Of a stretch of DNA of 64,000 nt, positions 50,977-62,404 are shown piece after piece (position 1 is the first letter of the stretch; every line of letters starts with the position of its first letter). The notes under the pieces are model-generated. The model saw only the letters and a program-made list of their open reading frames with translations, did not search any database and was not told where the DNA came from. The DNA lies in NCBI GenBank assembly GCA_037903355.1, contig JBAJFE010000010.1, positions 1 to 64,000 on the forward strand, in the 5' to 3' direction. The DNA is from Trichuris trichiura. Its lineage: Eukaryota > Nematoda > Enoplea > Trichinellida > Trichuridae. A program made the translations under genes and the position numbers.

Positions 50977-53900
50977 TCAGGGAATGAATTGAATGCGCGG
51001 GTCAAAAGAGACTCGCGGCTTAAGCTCCCTGGATGACGCATCGATGAAGGCCGGTTTGACTTTGTCGACACTGACCGTCTTCAGCTTGTCATTTAGTAAT
51101 ATGGTGAGTGTCTTTGGAGTTCGGCTGACGACTTTGTACGGTCCATCGTATGCTGGAGATAGAGGGCGCCTAGGTGCGTCGTGGCGTAAGAAAGTACGTG
51201 TACATTCCTGCAAACTCTTAGGTAGAAACCATGGTTTCGATGGCTTAGCTCGCGTAGGCGCAGGACCTACAGAGCTGAAGAAAAGCCTAAGTTCATCGCT
51301 ACGCTCTGCGACATTCTGCGGTGTTTCTTTTGTAAAGAAAACTCCTGGTAAACGCAGGGATGTCCCGTAAACTAACTCGGCTGGACAGTGCTGTAGGTCT
51401 TCTTTTACAGCTGAGCGGAGACCGAGTAAGACCAGAGGGAGCGCATCCACCCATGCGCGGCGAGACTCTGCATGGGCAGTCAAAGCCGCCTTTAGCTGAC
51501 GGTGGTACCTTTCTAAGAGCCCGTTCGTTTGCGGGTGATAAGCCGCTGTCGGGGCTAGTTTGATTCCAAAACGAGACGTTAACTCTTGCCACAGTGAGCT
51601 TTGAAACTGTCGCCCTTGGTCGGTGGTAACCACCGCAGGGATTCCAAACCGGGCGATCCACGTGGAAATGAAGGTTCGTGCAATTACTTCCGCGTTAGCA
51701 CTGGAAATAGGTACAGCCTCCAACCAGCGAGTAAAACGGTCTACCATAGTCAGCAGGTACGTGCAGCCGCGAGAAGGCGGGAGCGGTCCGACGATGTCCA
51801 GATGGACATGATCAAAGCGTCTATCCGGAACTTGAAATACGGTAGGCGGCGCTCTTGTATGGCGGTGGACTTTTGTTCGCTGACAGGGCAGGCATGTTCT
51901 AGCCCACTGTCCAACATCACGGTTCATGAACGGCCAAACATAGTGCTGTCGAACTAGGTGCCTCGTGGCTCGGATGCTGGGATGTGAGAGCGTATGTAGT
52001 GCGTCGAAGATCTCTCGGCGCATGGACACTGGCACATAGGGACGAGTCATTCCATGGGAGAGGTCGGCCCACAGACTCACGTTCGTGTGTGGCATAACGA
52101 TTCTTGTCAAACGCAGGTTGGAGTTTTTCTTAAGGCGTTCCAGCTCTGAGTCAGCCTCTTGTTCCTTCGCTAATCTCGCGAGCTGGGCTGAGTCTATTGC
52201 CCAGGATACTGAATTTATAGAGACTCTTGAGAACGCGTCGGCGACGAAATTCCTACTGCCTTTTATGTGGCGTACATCACTGGTAAAACAGGTTATATAG
52301 TCTAGCTGACGGACCTCACGTGGGTTATGCGTTCCTGAGCCTCGGTGTATAGCCTGTACCAGCGGCTTGTGGTCCGTGTAAATAATGAATTGCCGTCCCT
52401 CTAAGAGGTAACGGAAGTGGCGAACCGCTAAGTAGACCGCTAGAAGCTCCCTGCCGAAGGCACTGTACTTGCTTTCACGAGGCTGAAAACGACGTGAGAA
52501 GAAAGAAAGCGGTTTCCAAACGCCGTTTTCTTTCTGTTGTAGCACAGCACCAGCAGGATTGTCACTTGCGTCGACCACCAAGGATAGTTGGCTATTCTGT
52601 GCTAGATGGCTTAGAACTGCTGCGCGTGCTAAAACTAGTTTGACTTCGTCGAAAGCTGCCAATTCTTCGGCGGAGAAATGGATTGCCTTGTCGCCTGACG
52701 TGGACGAAACGAGACGTTCTAGTGGAGCCAAGAGTACAGCCGCTTTAGGAATGAATCGGCGATAAAAATTTACACAGCCGAGAAAGCGGCGTAGTTCACT
52801 CATCTTTGATGGCAGAGGAAAACGTTTCAAGGCAGCGACTTTTTCCTCCAATGGTAAAATTCCGTCGGCAGAAACGTGGAACCCTAAGAACTCCAGACTG
52901 GGCTTGTTGAAAATGCACTTGTCGGGGTTAACCCTGACTCCATAGTTCTCAAACCGTTGAAATAGTTGTGTCAGGTGTGCTTCATGTTCTTGTTTTGTTC
53001 TGCTTGCCACCAGTATGTCATCCAAATAGACAAAACAAAAGTCCAGTCCTCTGGTCACCTCGTCCATGAATCTTTGAAATGTTTGCGCGGCGTTCCGCAG
53101 ACCAAACGGCATTCGCAGATATTCGAAGAGGCCGAAAGGTGTAGTAATGGCGGTTTTGGGAACGTCCTTGGGGTGAACCGGAATTTGATTGTAGGCACGT
53201 ATGAGGTCTACCTTCGAGAATATTCGCCTCCCGTGAAGTCGCCAGACAAAATCATTGAGGTTTGGAATCGGATACCTGTCTGGCTTTGTTACATTATTCA
53301 ATCGGCGATAATCACCACATGGCCGCCAGGCGCCGACTTGCTTCTTGGGCACCATATGCAGCGGTGACGCCCAACTGCTGCTAGATGGTTGGATAATTCC
53401 GAGTTGTAGCATGACATCGAATTCATTCTTGGCCATGCGCAATTTTTCCGGTGGAAGTCGTCGCGGGCGGCTGAAGAGCGGCGGCCCTTTTGTCAAGATG
53501 CGATGTTGAACGGAGTGACGAACGACTTCATTGGGCGTGGTACAGGAGGTGAGCGCGGGGAAACGGGACAGAACCGACTCCGGAGAGCTATTGGCCCGGC
53601 GCAGGGCGAATGTATATTTTCCCTGGACGCTTTGCAGCGGTGTTCCTTCTGCAAGTGCATAGGTGGCAGCATTTATTAAGCGCTTTCTCTTGACGTCGAC
53701 AATTAAGTTAAAATGGCGAAAAAAATCAGCTCCGAGTATGGGCTGGCGAATGTCGGCAACTAAAAATGACCATGTCGTCGGCTTTCCGATACCCAGATCA
53801 AGAGTCATGAGGCGGCGCCCAGCAGTAGTAATGTGAGCACCGTTTGCAGCTAGGAGGGAGACGTTGCCGAAATCTTGTTGACGACCATACCTTTGAGCAG

Positions 53901-54912
53901 CCATAGGTAATGCGCTAACTTCTGACCCGGTGTCCACGAGGAAACGCAACTTTGATAGTTTATCCTGAATGAGGAAAAGGCGGTGATCAGCGAACGACTC
54001 ATGATGGCAGAGCGCCAGGAGACTGCGGGTGTCCCGTTTACCTGTGAAGGCACACGGTGACCGGCAGCGTCGCGCGCGGCGACCGAAACGGCGGTGGAAG
54101 TAGCAGACCGGGCCCGCCGGCGGTGATCGTCGGCGCCGGGCATGGGGACTGCTCGTTTGACGTTCCGAACGGACCTTATTCGGTGAGTGTCTCCGGGAGG
54201 AAGCGACTGTCAGAGCGCGTAGCTGACTGCGCAGATCGTCAACTTCTTGCTGCAAGCATTCGAGCTCATCCGGACGGTCGGCAAGTCTGTCCTTAGTGAC
54301 TAAATTCACTGTGTCGCTACCAGTTACCAATTCATCAGCCGCGCGAGCCAACTCCTCAATATCTGTCGTTCTCTTGGGCTTCAAAACTAGTTGAACGGTG
54401 GGTGGCAAACGAAGTAAAAATAGCCGGCGGAAAAACGGACCGTTTGTGTCAACCAGGCCCGTTGCTAGTCTCTGCATCTCACGCAGCAAGCAAGTTGGCC
54501 GCTGGTCTCCTAACGGTATCGTCTGCATGAGGGAACGGAAACGGTCTTCCGTTGACGGCATGAATCTCTCGAGTAACTTGAACTTAAGATGTTCATATGG
54601 AGCTTCACCGTGTGGTTCTAAGAGATCGTCGACTTCTGCTGCGACGGTGTCGGTCAGGGCGGCAATTGTGTAATAAACTTTGGTCGTGGACGACGTACTT
54701 TTGGAAAGGGCGAACTGAGCCTCTGCCTAAGCGAACCATAGTCTCGCAGAGTGGGGCCAAAAGGTGGGTAGCTTGACAGCGACCGCGGCTGCCAGGTGGG
54801 TATGTCCGATTGGAGAGAGCTCCGTGCTTCTCTCTTCTAACGGGTCACCAGTTGTCGAGTACATACCAATCTGAACACCTAGCGGGGAAGCAATGACACA
54901 GTCAGTATACAT
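50977..54912 (-). pseudogene. Gag-pol of the CsRn1-like element, one in-frame stop in gag
   Basis: The 1,194-residue frame 50977-54561 continues upstream in the same frame to 54912, interrupted only by a TAG at 54727-54729 in the Gag N-terminus (between ARLWFA and [10 protein letters not shown]). Gag has a CHCC box, C-X2-H-X9-C-X3-C (C153, H156, C166, C170 counted from ATG 54561), instead of CCHC. Protease DTG at 210-212, reverse transcriptase YLDD at 512-515, RNase H (TDHKPL), integrase zinc motif (HPSIRATRH ... CLPCQ) and core ([20 protein letters not shown]). Otherwise intact, so possibly active by readthrough or only recently dead. Confidence 0.88.
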
Positions 54913-54973
54913 AAGTGCGCAGGTGAAGGATACAGTACGGACACATATTGTGCGCAGGTGTAGGTCCGCTACA
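54853..54973 (-). repeat. 5' LTR of the CsRn1-like element
   Basis: See the 3' LTR; differences are scattered single substitutions. Confidence 0.85.
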
Positions 54974-55369
54974 TACTGAACAATAGAAAAGTATTTTAAT
55001 CAGTCTCGACAACTAATAATTCATACCTTTAGTAATGTTAATCTATGAAGCACAGTTTCAGTCTGTGAAATACTGTGTGCAGATGTTCAGCAAAATATTC
55101 AATAAACCCGAAATAAATTACTAGCATATGCCTGGCTTTTACTGCGTAAAGCTTGAACGAGACGAAGCGTTTTATTCGTGTAGCTTAAACGCGCTGACGG
55201 AATATGAAACCCCAGACAGGGATGACATGACAAAAGTAGCTTTCTGGATGAAATATCGGTGGCTACAGTCGGGGATCCCGACTCTTCAGTTTTCCGCATA
55301 GCTTTGCATTAAGCCTAGCTAAGTGATTAGCGTTGCATGGGAAAAATATAAAAATATACAAATGAACTA

Positions 55370-56547
55370 CAGTCGGCCTTCGTTATCCGCGGGGTTCTAT
55401 ACAACGCGATTCGTCTGGCGTGAAATAGTGGCGTCATCTTTTGCACGGTGGTACACGAGATAAAGCCTAGAACAGTCAGTGGTTGCTGGTTTGTGGGGAG
55501 ACGCAGTCAGTGAAAAAGAAGACTTAGGTGCCACCGATGAGGAGGTCATAGACGTAGTAAATATTGCCAAGGAGTTGGGAGGTAAGGGTTTCTCCTACAT
55601 GATAGAAGACAATATCAGGGAGCGCATAGGTGATTGTGGAGAACGCTTCACCAACGAGGAACTCGAGGAACTGATGCAATCACCTACGCCTAGCGACGAT
55701 GACGTTATGGAAGATACAGGAGCTTAAACACCCTCGGATTGAACGCTGCAAAAACTTACCAGTATTTTCCGGCAAGCGCAGATCCTAAAGGATACGATTG
55801 TTGAATATGATCCATCCATGGAACGTGGCATCATCGTTACACAAGGAATAACGGCTTCTTTGAAGCCGCTGCAGGATTCATTCGATAAAGCGAAGAAAAG
55901 GGAGAGTCCCCGATTAGAGTGTTTTTAAATAAAGCTCCGGCAGCTGAGAAGCCTAACATTTTAAGGCGAGAAGTTTCGCTGCCAACAAGTTCTCATGAAA
56001 CCGTAGGACTGGCCAGTTTCCAGGGTATCTGCGCCCACCTACAGAAGGCGGGTAAATTGATTCCTGTTGCCCCAAATGTCTCTGCTGTAGACGCTTTGTT
56101 CTCTGTGGATGTGTCCCACGCGATGTTCAGTATTTCTGCTTAAGTGCAACTCTGTGTTTTATATTTCCCCTGCTCTGTACCCATTCCGCGCACCAGTACA
56201 TCGCTTAGCTCATTAAAGCAAGGCATTAACCAGTCATTTAAAGAGATTCTTACTTTCATCCTTTCTTGTATCTAACAGCGTGGACTGATGGCTAACTCTG
56301 TTGGACAAGCGCAGTCCCATTGATGTCTTTATCTCGTAGCCAGATTCTGTAGTACCAAGCTCCGAAGGACTACTAGGTATGATAAACGTTCCAGATGGAA
56401 TTCAAGGGGACAGGACGAAACGCGCAGCTAGAATGTAAGCTATTTAGCCTTTTTCGTAGGGTACCCTATATAACGCGGCTCCAGCTTAACGCGTTGAAAC
56501 GCTCAAAATTTTGGACGAATTAACCGCGGATGACGAGGGCCAAATGT
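55370..56547 (+). mobile_element. Tigger-type DNA transposon relic with C-terminal transposase piece
   Basis: Left terminus CAGTCGGCCTTCGTTATCCG after TA; right terminus reverse-complements to GGCCCTCGTCATCCGCGG, the classic Tigger/pogo end. Frame 55479-55727 (EEVIDVVNIAKELGG, CGERFTNEELEELM, DDDVMEDTGA) resembles the acidic C-terminal tail of pogo transposases. The DDE domain is missing, so internally deleted. Sits only in the right arm. Confidence 0.7.
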
Positions 56548-56689
56548 ATAGGCAAATTTTCTTTCTTAGAGAAGTGCGCCCTGGCCGAAGAAGATTAAGT
56601 TATCGAATAACACAGGTTTGAAAGGATTGGTACAACAGCATGGCTCATAATACAGATCCCCTTTAAGAACTTCTCGAGAAGTGCTTCGG

Positions 56690-57000
56690 CAACATGAGCA
56701 ACAAAAGAACGCAGACGACCCTGTCGTCATCATTCTTGGAATATGTTAACAGTTTTTACCCAGACAACATAAAATTAACCAATATCAAAGAAATAAGCAG
56801 GAGACTCTTTTCTTAGACGTCTTAGTCATAAGACAACGGAATAAACCTAACCAGTTAAGAACAAGGTACTGTAAAGAGAAAAGCTGAACGGTTCCTCAAA
56901 TTTATGATCCTGAATTTGCAAGTTCTGAGTTACAGCACATGGTTTTATTTTTGCTGTGCAACCGCGCATACGGCGTTTCTATTTTCATTGATTGTATGTC
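56690..57000 (+). pseudogene. PLE reverse-transcriptase fossil, right-arm copy
   Basis: Reads FLEYVNSFYPDNIKLTN, then in another frame LFLDVLVIRQRNK, then YDPEFASSELQHM, matching the RT thumb of the 26-28 kb PLE, with stops and frameshifts. Shared with 22890-23130 of the left arm. Confidence 0.65.
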
Positions 57001-57320
57001 TTCCACCTTTGTTCTGACATTCACAGTCAGGATATAAATTCATGCTTGTATAACATTCGAAAGATATTAAAGACGCTACATGAAAGTCTTTATGCTGTAA
57101 ATAATTAAACCTAAGGCCATCGAAATTGCTACCAGCACATTCGACTGCTTAACTCCGCAATGAAGTCCATTCAATAATCCATTTAATAAATGCGTGCTGA
57201 GTACACTCAAATACAGGTAACACGCTTCTTCGCTTTCTAGATAGAGTAACCTAGAGGATAACACACAGCTGGAATGAACAAGACTTGGCAACAATTGAAG
57301 CTGAAATCTGCCAGTTCCTC

Positions 57321-58582
57321 TTAACTTTTCGCATCAAGCTTGCACTTGTTTGCACGTCCATCGCGGCAAGAAGGACAATACCACTTTCCCTTCGGTTTCG
57401 TCGCCAGATGAACACACTTGAAATGGAACCATTCCATTTCACATTTTTCGTTGTCGCAGCAGATCATTTGACCATAAGAGACCTGGACGATATGGTTGTA
57501 GCGCTTGGTAACATGACAAACAAATTATGCCTACCTGTCGACACAAACAGTACAGTGGTTCATCGACGGACTCGTCTACTTCAGCATTTTCTTGCGCTTC
57601 ACCATTAGAGCCACGGTTACTTTGAGCACCAGAATTGCTCTCCGAATCTGACTCATCGTCATCATCTTCATCATTATTATTGCTTGACTGACGTGTTTTT
57701 CTTCCCCTTCGTCTTCCACTGTTAGTTGCCCTTTTCGACTTACGACGAAGCACTTTCGTTATTCCTTTCGAGCGAGTCTGTTTGGCCAATGCTGAAACAG
57801 TGCTTGTACGCAAGCGTTGTTCATTTTTTCGGCCACGCAATTGTCCGTGATAAGGCCTGCTTGAAAACTGGGACTTACGCCCAGTTTTGCTACCGGTGAA
57901 CTTTGATCGCGAAATGTTCGTTTCCGAAATCGCCTTTTCCTTGTTAATCTCTTTTTCTACGATCAAAAGCAGTTAGTTTACGAAAGTGCACGATAAACAC
58001 TTACGCAGACGAGCCAGTGATTTTTTTACACTTTGTCCACAGTCCTTCATTATAGTTGCGGCTCTGCTAGCTTTTACACAGCTATCATCCGCTGGTATTG
58101 CAACTGCGTCAAGGCAATTGACTAATGTCTCAAGCGTTCTGCCATCCGTTACTTCGCTTGAACTCGTTACCGAATCTAAACGCTGCTGCAAATAGTTGAT
58201 GTCCGAAAGGATACCTGCAATAGTTCAATCATGTAGTTCTTTGCCTTGAAATTCAAGCGCAGTGACTAGGGAAAAAGAAAACTTTCAAAGTAAACAATGA
58301 AGAATGGTAAAAATTGATTGCAACCCGCTGGAAAGCAAGCATTCAGAAGAGCTTACTATTCATTAGCGTAAAGTTTGTGTCCAATTCTCCACACATTCGC
58401 TCAATATGGTGCAAATTGGAACCAACGCTGTACTGCCAAATGCGGCAAGCGCCGCTGTACTTCTTGAAATCCGTTGTGTGCAATACATCAAACTGAGAAT
58501 TAAGTTTGTCCACAGGTACCACTGGACGGCTACTTCTCGTTCTTTCTTCTCTAAACTTGCGAAGCGTGTCTAACAGGTCCAT
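57321..58582 (-). CDS. ING-type PHD-finger protein (4 exons)
   Basis: Exons 58357-58582, 58005-58214, 57535-57956 and 57321-57482; all GT-AG with matching phases (1, 1, 0), product 339 residues. The N-terminal part is helical and charged, a possible ING dimerisation region but diverged. Exon 3 is a basic, Ser/Asn/Glu-rich linker of probable nuclear-localisation type ([15 protein letters not shown]). The C-terminus is a canonical ING PHD finger: [39 protein letters not shown], with all Cys4-His-Cys3 ligands and the aromatic-cage Tyr, Met and Trp used to read H3K4me3. ING proteins anchor histone acetyltransferase or deacetylase complexes. The start is set by the ATG shared with the left-arm copy; an upstream in-frame ATG at 58690 also exists. 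Confidence 0.8.
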
Positions 58583-59893
58583 ACAGAACAACCCTTCCGA
58601 GATATTACAGCTCAACGAAGACAATAGAACCCGTAAATTACGGTAGTCAAAAGTGGTGTGCAGGTACGAAGAGAATCCACCTGCGTACACTATGCACTCT
58701 AAAGTATGTGCGACCCGTTCCGTTTGATTTTTGACGAAGTTGCACTTCGAGCTGGTTAACTTTTTTTCAAATAAATATTGAATAGTTCAGCTAAGAAAAC
58801 TGCTTTTAAGAAAGAATCACAGTATTTTCTTCATCCAGTCAAAAACCAATGAAAAACTCACCATATCAGTGAATTTTCGATTTAGGAACTTCGGCAGATA
58901 TCGAAGTGTTCATCTGCTAGAAGTGACATTTACAACGTTAGCACATTCTGTTTTAGGTTTTGAGTTGCCTCTGGATGATCTAAACGTCGAATCAAAGTTG
59001 AAAGCAATCTGAATAATCATGAGCATCTTTCTCTATGAGAAGTATTAATAAAAAGAGAACCTCCACAGGAAGAAGAACATCTTGGCTTGAAGGGCATGAA
59101 TTCGAGGCAGACTTAACTTGGGACCATTTGGTTTGAGATGCCGCATGCCCGCCTCCATCCGGGTTGAATCTTTCTACTCAGATCTCGTTGTTAAGGATAA
59201 CTTAGGCTGCACAAGTTCATCGTAGATGAAAACATTGTAGAATTCACTGCAATTAAACGTTCATTATTCGAAGTGCATTCCCTCAGTTGAACGTTATTCC
59301 GTTCTGCTACAAAGAGTCAGCGAAAGAATAAACTGAACAATTCGATCGGAATGAACTATTGTTGCTTCTAACTTAATCTCGCTAAATCAACAAGGAGACC
59401 CGTCGGAAACGACCATATCCGCCAAGCTTAACCGAAGTCCAATCGACGACTAGTTCACTCCATTTTGCCATCCCTCGAACTTAACGCGTTTGATGTTTAC
59501 TTAAAGTGAAACTTATGCAACTAAGAGTGTCGTCAGCCGATGCCACCAGAGAGACAGAGAGTGCCGATGAACAAAAGATTAGCGCAAGAATAACAGCTAT
59601 TTCATTCACTTTTCGCACAAGAAACCATGAGAACACATATTTTAATTTTCAAAGCATCACGGAAGTCAATATCCGATTTTATTTGACGAAGAAGACGACT
59701 ACCATAGAAGCACATTATGAAGGAACGCTACTACGAAGATAATACAGTCTCGGTGCCTCCACAGCGTCTTCATAACAAGAAACCAAAATGTTGATGAATT
59801 CATGCGCCGTTGCTGCCTTTTCCTCCTTCATCGGCTGGCGCATTTTTGATAACAAATCCCGGCGATAATCACCCGGGATCCATTTTGTTCGCT

Positions 59894-60461
59894 TTAAAGA
59901 CGCAGTATTCCCTGTGCCTGCGCTAACACGAACGGAAGCCCATGACACAAGGCTTCCGCTTCCCGCGCATATTTTAATTCTGCATGAACGCAATGTCCAT
60001 GCAGTCGGCTCTGCGTTCGGACCGACGCTTCACATTCTTCAGCCTACAAAATATGAAGCGACATAAAGATAACGATAACTACTGCCTACTTACCGTCATT
60101 TCTTATGGGATTGAATATTTTCAAGGGGAGACGCCCGAACTGTTACCTTTGATCCAGTCTAGGGCGCCTCTATGGATGTTTCGTACGCAGTCAGCCAACG
60201 GTCCTGCAATAGGTAAATCAACGTTACACAGCAATATCACCGAACAGTCATCGTCGCTTTTAACAATTCCTCTGCCTTCCGAGTCGACGTTACCAGAGAC
60301 CGCTCAGGAACACTCATTTTTAGACAGTCAAATGTAGATTTAGTTAACAATAGCGCTTAGCTGCTGCCCTTAGCGAATGTTTTGCCAACTGCATCGCTTA
60401 GCACAACCTTATAACTAATCACTCCAAATACATAAAATAACAAACGTACCGGCGACTGCAT
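59894..60461 (-). CDS. Unrecognised gene conserved in both arms, right copy
   Basis: Segments: A, 60357-60461, a 35-residue frame with hydrophobic start (MQSPVRLLFYVFGVISY); B, about 60147-60288, containing DDDCSVILLCNVDLPIAGPL and NIHRGALDWIK, with donor G|GTAACA; C, 59894-60043, after a TTTTGTAG acceptor, reading AEECEASVRTQSRLHGH ... LPFVLAQAQGILRL and a stop. B and C may be joined through a tiny exon (AAATGACG before a GTAAGTAG donor), which would keep frame, but this is speculative. A 117-residue plus-strand frame (59984-60337) overlaps and is also conserved, so the coding strand remains open. No domain recognised. Confidence 0.35.
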
Positions 60462-61525
60462 GGACATCTGCTGACTCCGTCGGCTATAATTGTTCTTTAT
60501 ACACCCCATAAGTAGGGTATACACAAATGAACAATCCTTAGCCGTTACCAAGCTGTATCTACCGACCGTTATCGAACACCTAATACCAGTACCGCAATCT
60601 GATCGACAGGTTAGCATACTTAGTAAACCGCTTCGTTACCATACTCCTTGGAGAAATGTTCCGGAGAGCAAAGCAAACCCTTTGCATTAGTAGCAGTTGT
60701 TTGCTGGCTTTTCGTCGCTGCAGACTGTCTGGTTTCACGCGTCGAATTAGCAGTATTTGCTCGCGTACACAATGCATGAGCTGATATAGTATGTAAGGGG
60801 TGACGAGGAGCGACTGAGTGAGGCTAGAAGAAGTTTGTTACTAGTGGATGCCTTCTCTGTTATGTGCCTACAATAAATCCGCGACATTCACTGCTGATAG
60901 TTTCGGCTTGCAGCTTAATGTAAGAGACAATAGCACCATACGGTTTCAAAAATTAGCTCTGTAAACAACAGCAGCGTCAAAACGGCTTGCGGTGAATCAG
61001 TCATAGGCGAAACGTTCTGCATGCATTGATCAGAAGATAAAGAGGGGCTGGCATTAGGTGAATAGAGCTTGGAATGCGAAAACGGTAAGTTACGATTATC
61101 TTCTCTAACGTCACGACGCAGTCCAACATGCGAAACTTCCCGGGGGCGAAGGGTCCCGCACTGCTTTCCTGCCGTCCATCGGGATTAGGTATGGTCAATA
61201 TTAAAGAATAGTATGAAGGCTTCTGCTTGGCTGGTTTAAACGTTCCAACGGGTACAATTTCTTAGTTACGGTTGCCTTACAATGGCTCACAGTTTTGTCA
61301 AGTTTAAAGAATGTCAGTCTTATGACTGAATTGTCAGTTTTTCTCAGTTTTGTTTGCTTCTGGTCAAACACCATTGCAAATTAGTCATTTGTTGCTTTCT
61401 ACTACGTTTGTTTACTTCTCTTACGTATCAATACATTTCATGCAGTATATTTATGTAGTGCTCGAATTGGTCTGTGCTTATGTTTTGACGACAGCTCGTG
61501 TAATAGCCCAAATACTTTTACTTAA

Positions 61526-61776
61526 GCTCACTGACATCATCAGAGGAACGAAACAGAAGTTTCCATGAAGCGAAAATTTTGCTATACCATTTTTCATGAC
61601 GTTACAGGAAAAAATTCTATAAATGTAGCAGCAGAGCTCCTTGAGTCGATATACGACAGATATATGTCTTTTGTTGAAAGAATAATCTGGTTAACTTCTT
61701 ACGGAGGATACGAAACAGCAACAGTGGTACAACAGAAGCATGACCAATTCAGCAACCCAAACCACTCCCGCCTCAG
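61526..61776. other. Between arm and LTR elements, nothing recognised
   Basis: Open frame 61565-61822 has no recognised feature. Confidence 0.3.
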
Positions 61777-61965
61777 CTATTTATATAGACAGTCTTTATA
61801 TAGACAGTCTATATCAAGGTGAATAACCAAAGAGGGCCAGTGACCTACGATAGGACAATAGCCCAAGGGAGCAATGACGCATAGGGATAGCGAGCTCAAG
61901 CAGGATGACTTTCTGCAAAGTGGGCACAGCTTTGTAACAAGAGGGGGATACAGTCATACTGTCCT
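61777..61965 (-). repeat. Diverged LTR fragment in opposite orientation to its neighbour
   Basis: Read on the minus strand it matches the middle of the LTR at 61980-62389 (CATAGGGA, GAGCTCAAGCAGG, TTCTGCAAA, GGGGGATACAGTCA-type landmarks). A TTTATATAGACAGTCT motif is repeated at its left end. Older than the adjacent element. Confidence 0.6.
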
Positions 61966-61979
61966 ATGGATAGTAATAA

Positions 61980-62389
61980 TGTGCCTGTACCACCCGCTGA
62001 TGTGAACAACCCGAGGTTTGGCTTCGTATGGCCTTAACCTAAGACTACCCGTAGGGCGGTGTGACTGTGGCCCCCTCCTGTTATACAGCCGTGCCCAGGT
62101 TTGCAGAAGGTCACCCTGCTTGAGCTCACGGTCCCTATGCGTTGTTGTCTCCCTGGACTATTGTCCTTCCATGGGTCATGGTCTCTCCAGGGTCATTCGC
62201 CTAAGTAGGGAGCAACGGCGGTCTATATAAACGGCTGTCGCGAGAATAGTGTTGGGTCGCCGAATTGGTCGTATTGCTGTCGCACCACCATTGCTGTTTT
62301 GTACCGTATACACCAAGTTAACCAGAATACCCTTTCAATAAAAGACTTATATCTGTCGTATATCGTCGCAAGAAGCTCTGCCCCTACAA
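61980..62389 (+). repeat. 5' LTR of the deleted element
   Basis: Starts TGTGCC; contains GTCTATATAAACGG (TATA-like, about 62222) and CAATAAAAGAC (polyadenylation, about 62336); end placed at CCCCTACA. A primer-binding site was not recognised. Confidence 0.7.
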
Positions 62390-62404
62390 GCTATCGAGGC
62401 TACA

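Larger units (their letters stand above)
50839..54973 (-). mobile_element. CsRn1-like Ty3/Gypsy LTR retrotransposon with 4-bp TSD
   Basis: 121-bp LTRs at 50839-50959 and 54853-54973, about 95 % identical by eye. TACT flanks both sides (50835-50838 and 54974-54977). Inside the 5' LTR edge on the minus strand is ACTGGTGACCCG, a primer-binding-like site; TGGTGACC fits the Trp-tRNA primer used by CsRn1-type elements. One long gag-pol frame. The left arm at about 24010 holds the uninterrupted target. Confidence 0.9.
47995..61525 (-). repeat. Right arm of the large inverted repeat
   Basis: Reverse complement of 16600-25665, expanded by three later insertions: PLE dimer 48064-49232, LTR element 50839-54973 and Tigger relic 55370-56547. 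Between the inner ends of the arms lies about 22 kb of unique sequence holding PDE12 and the large WAP gene. Confidence 0.8.
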
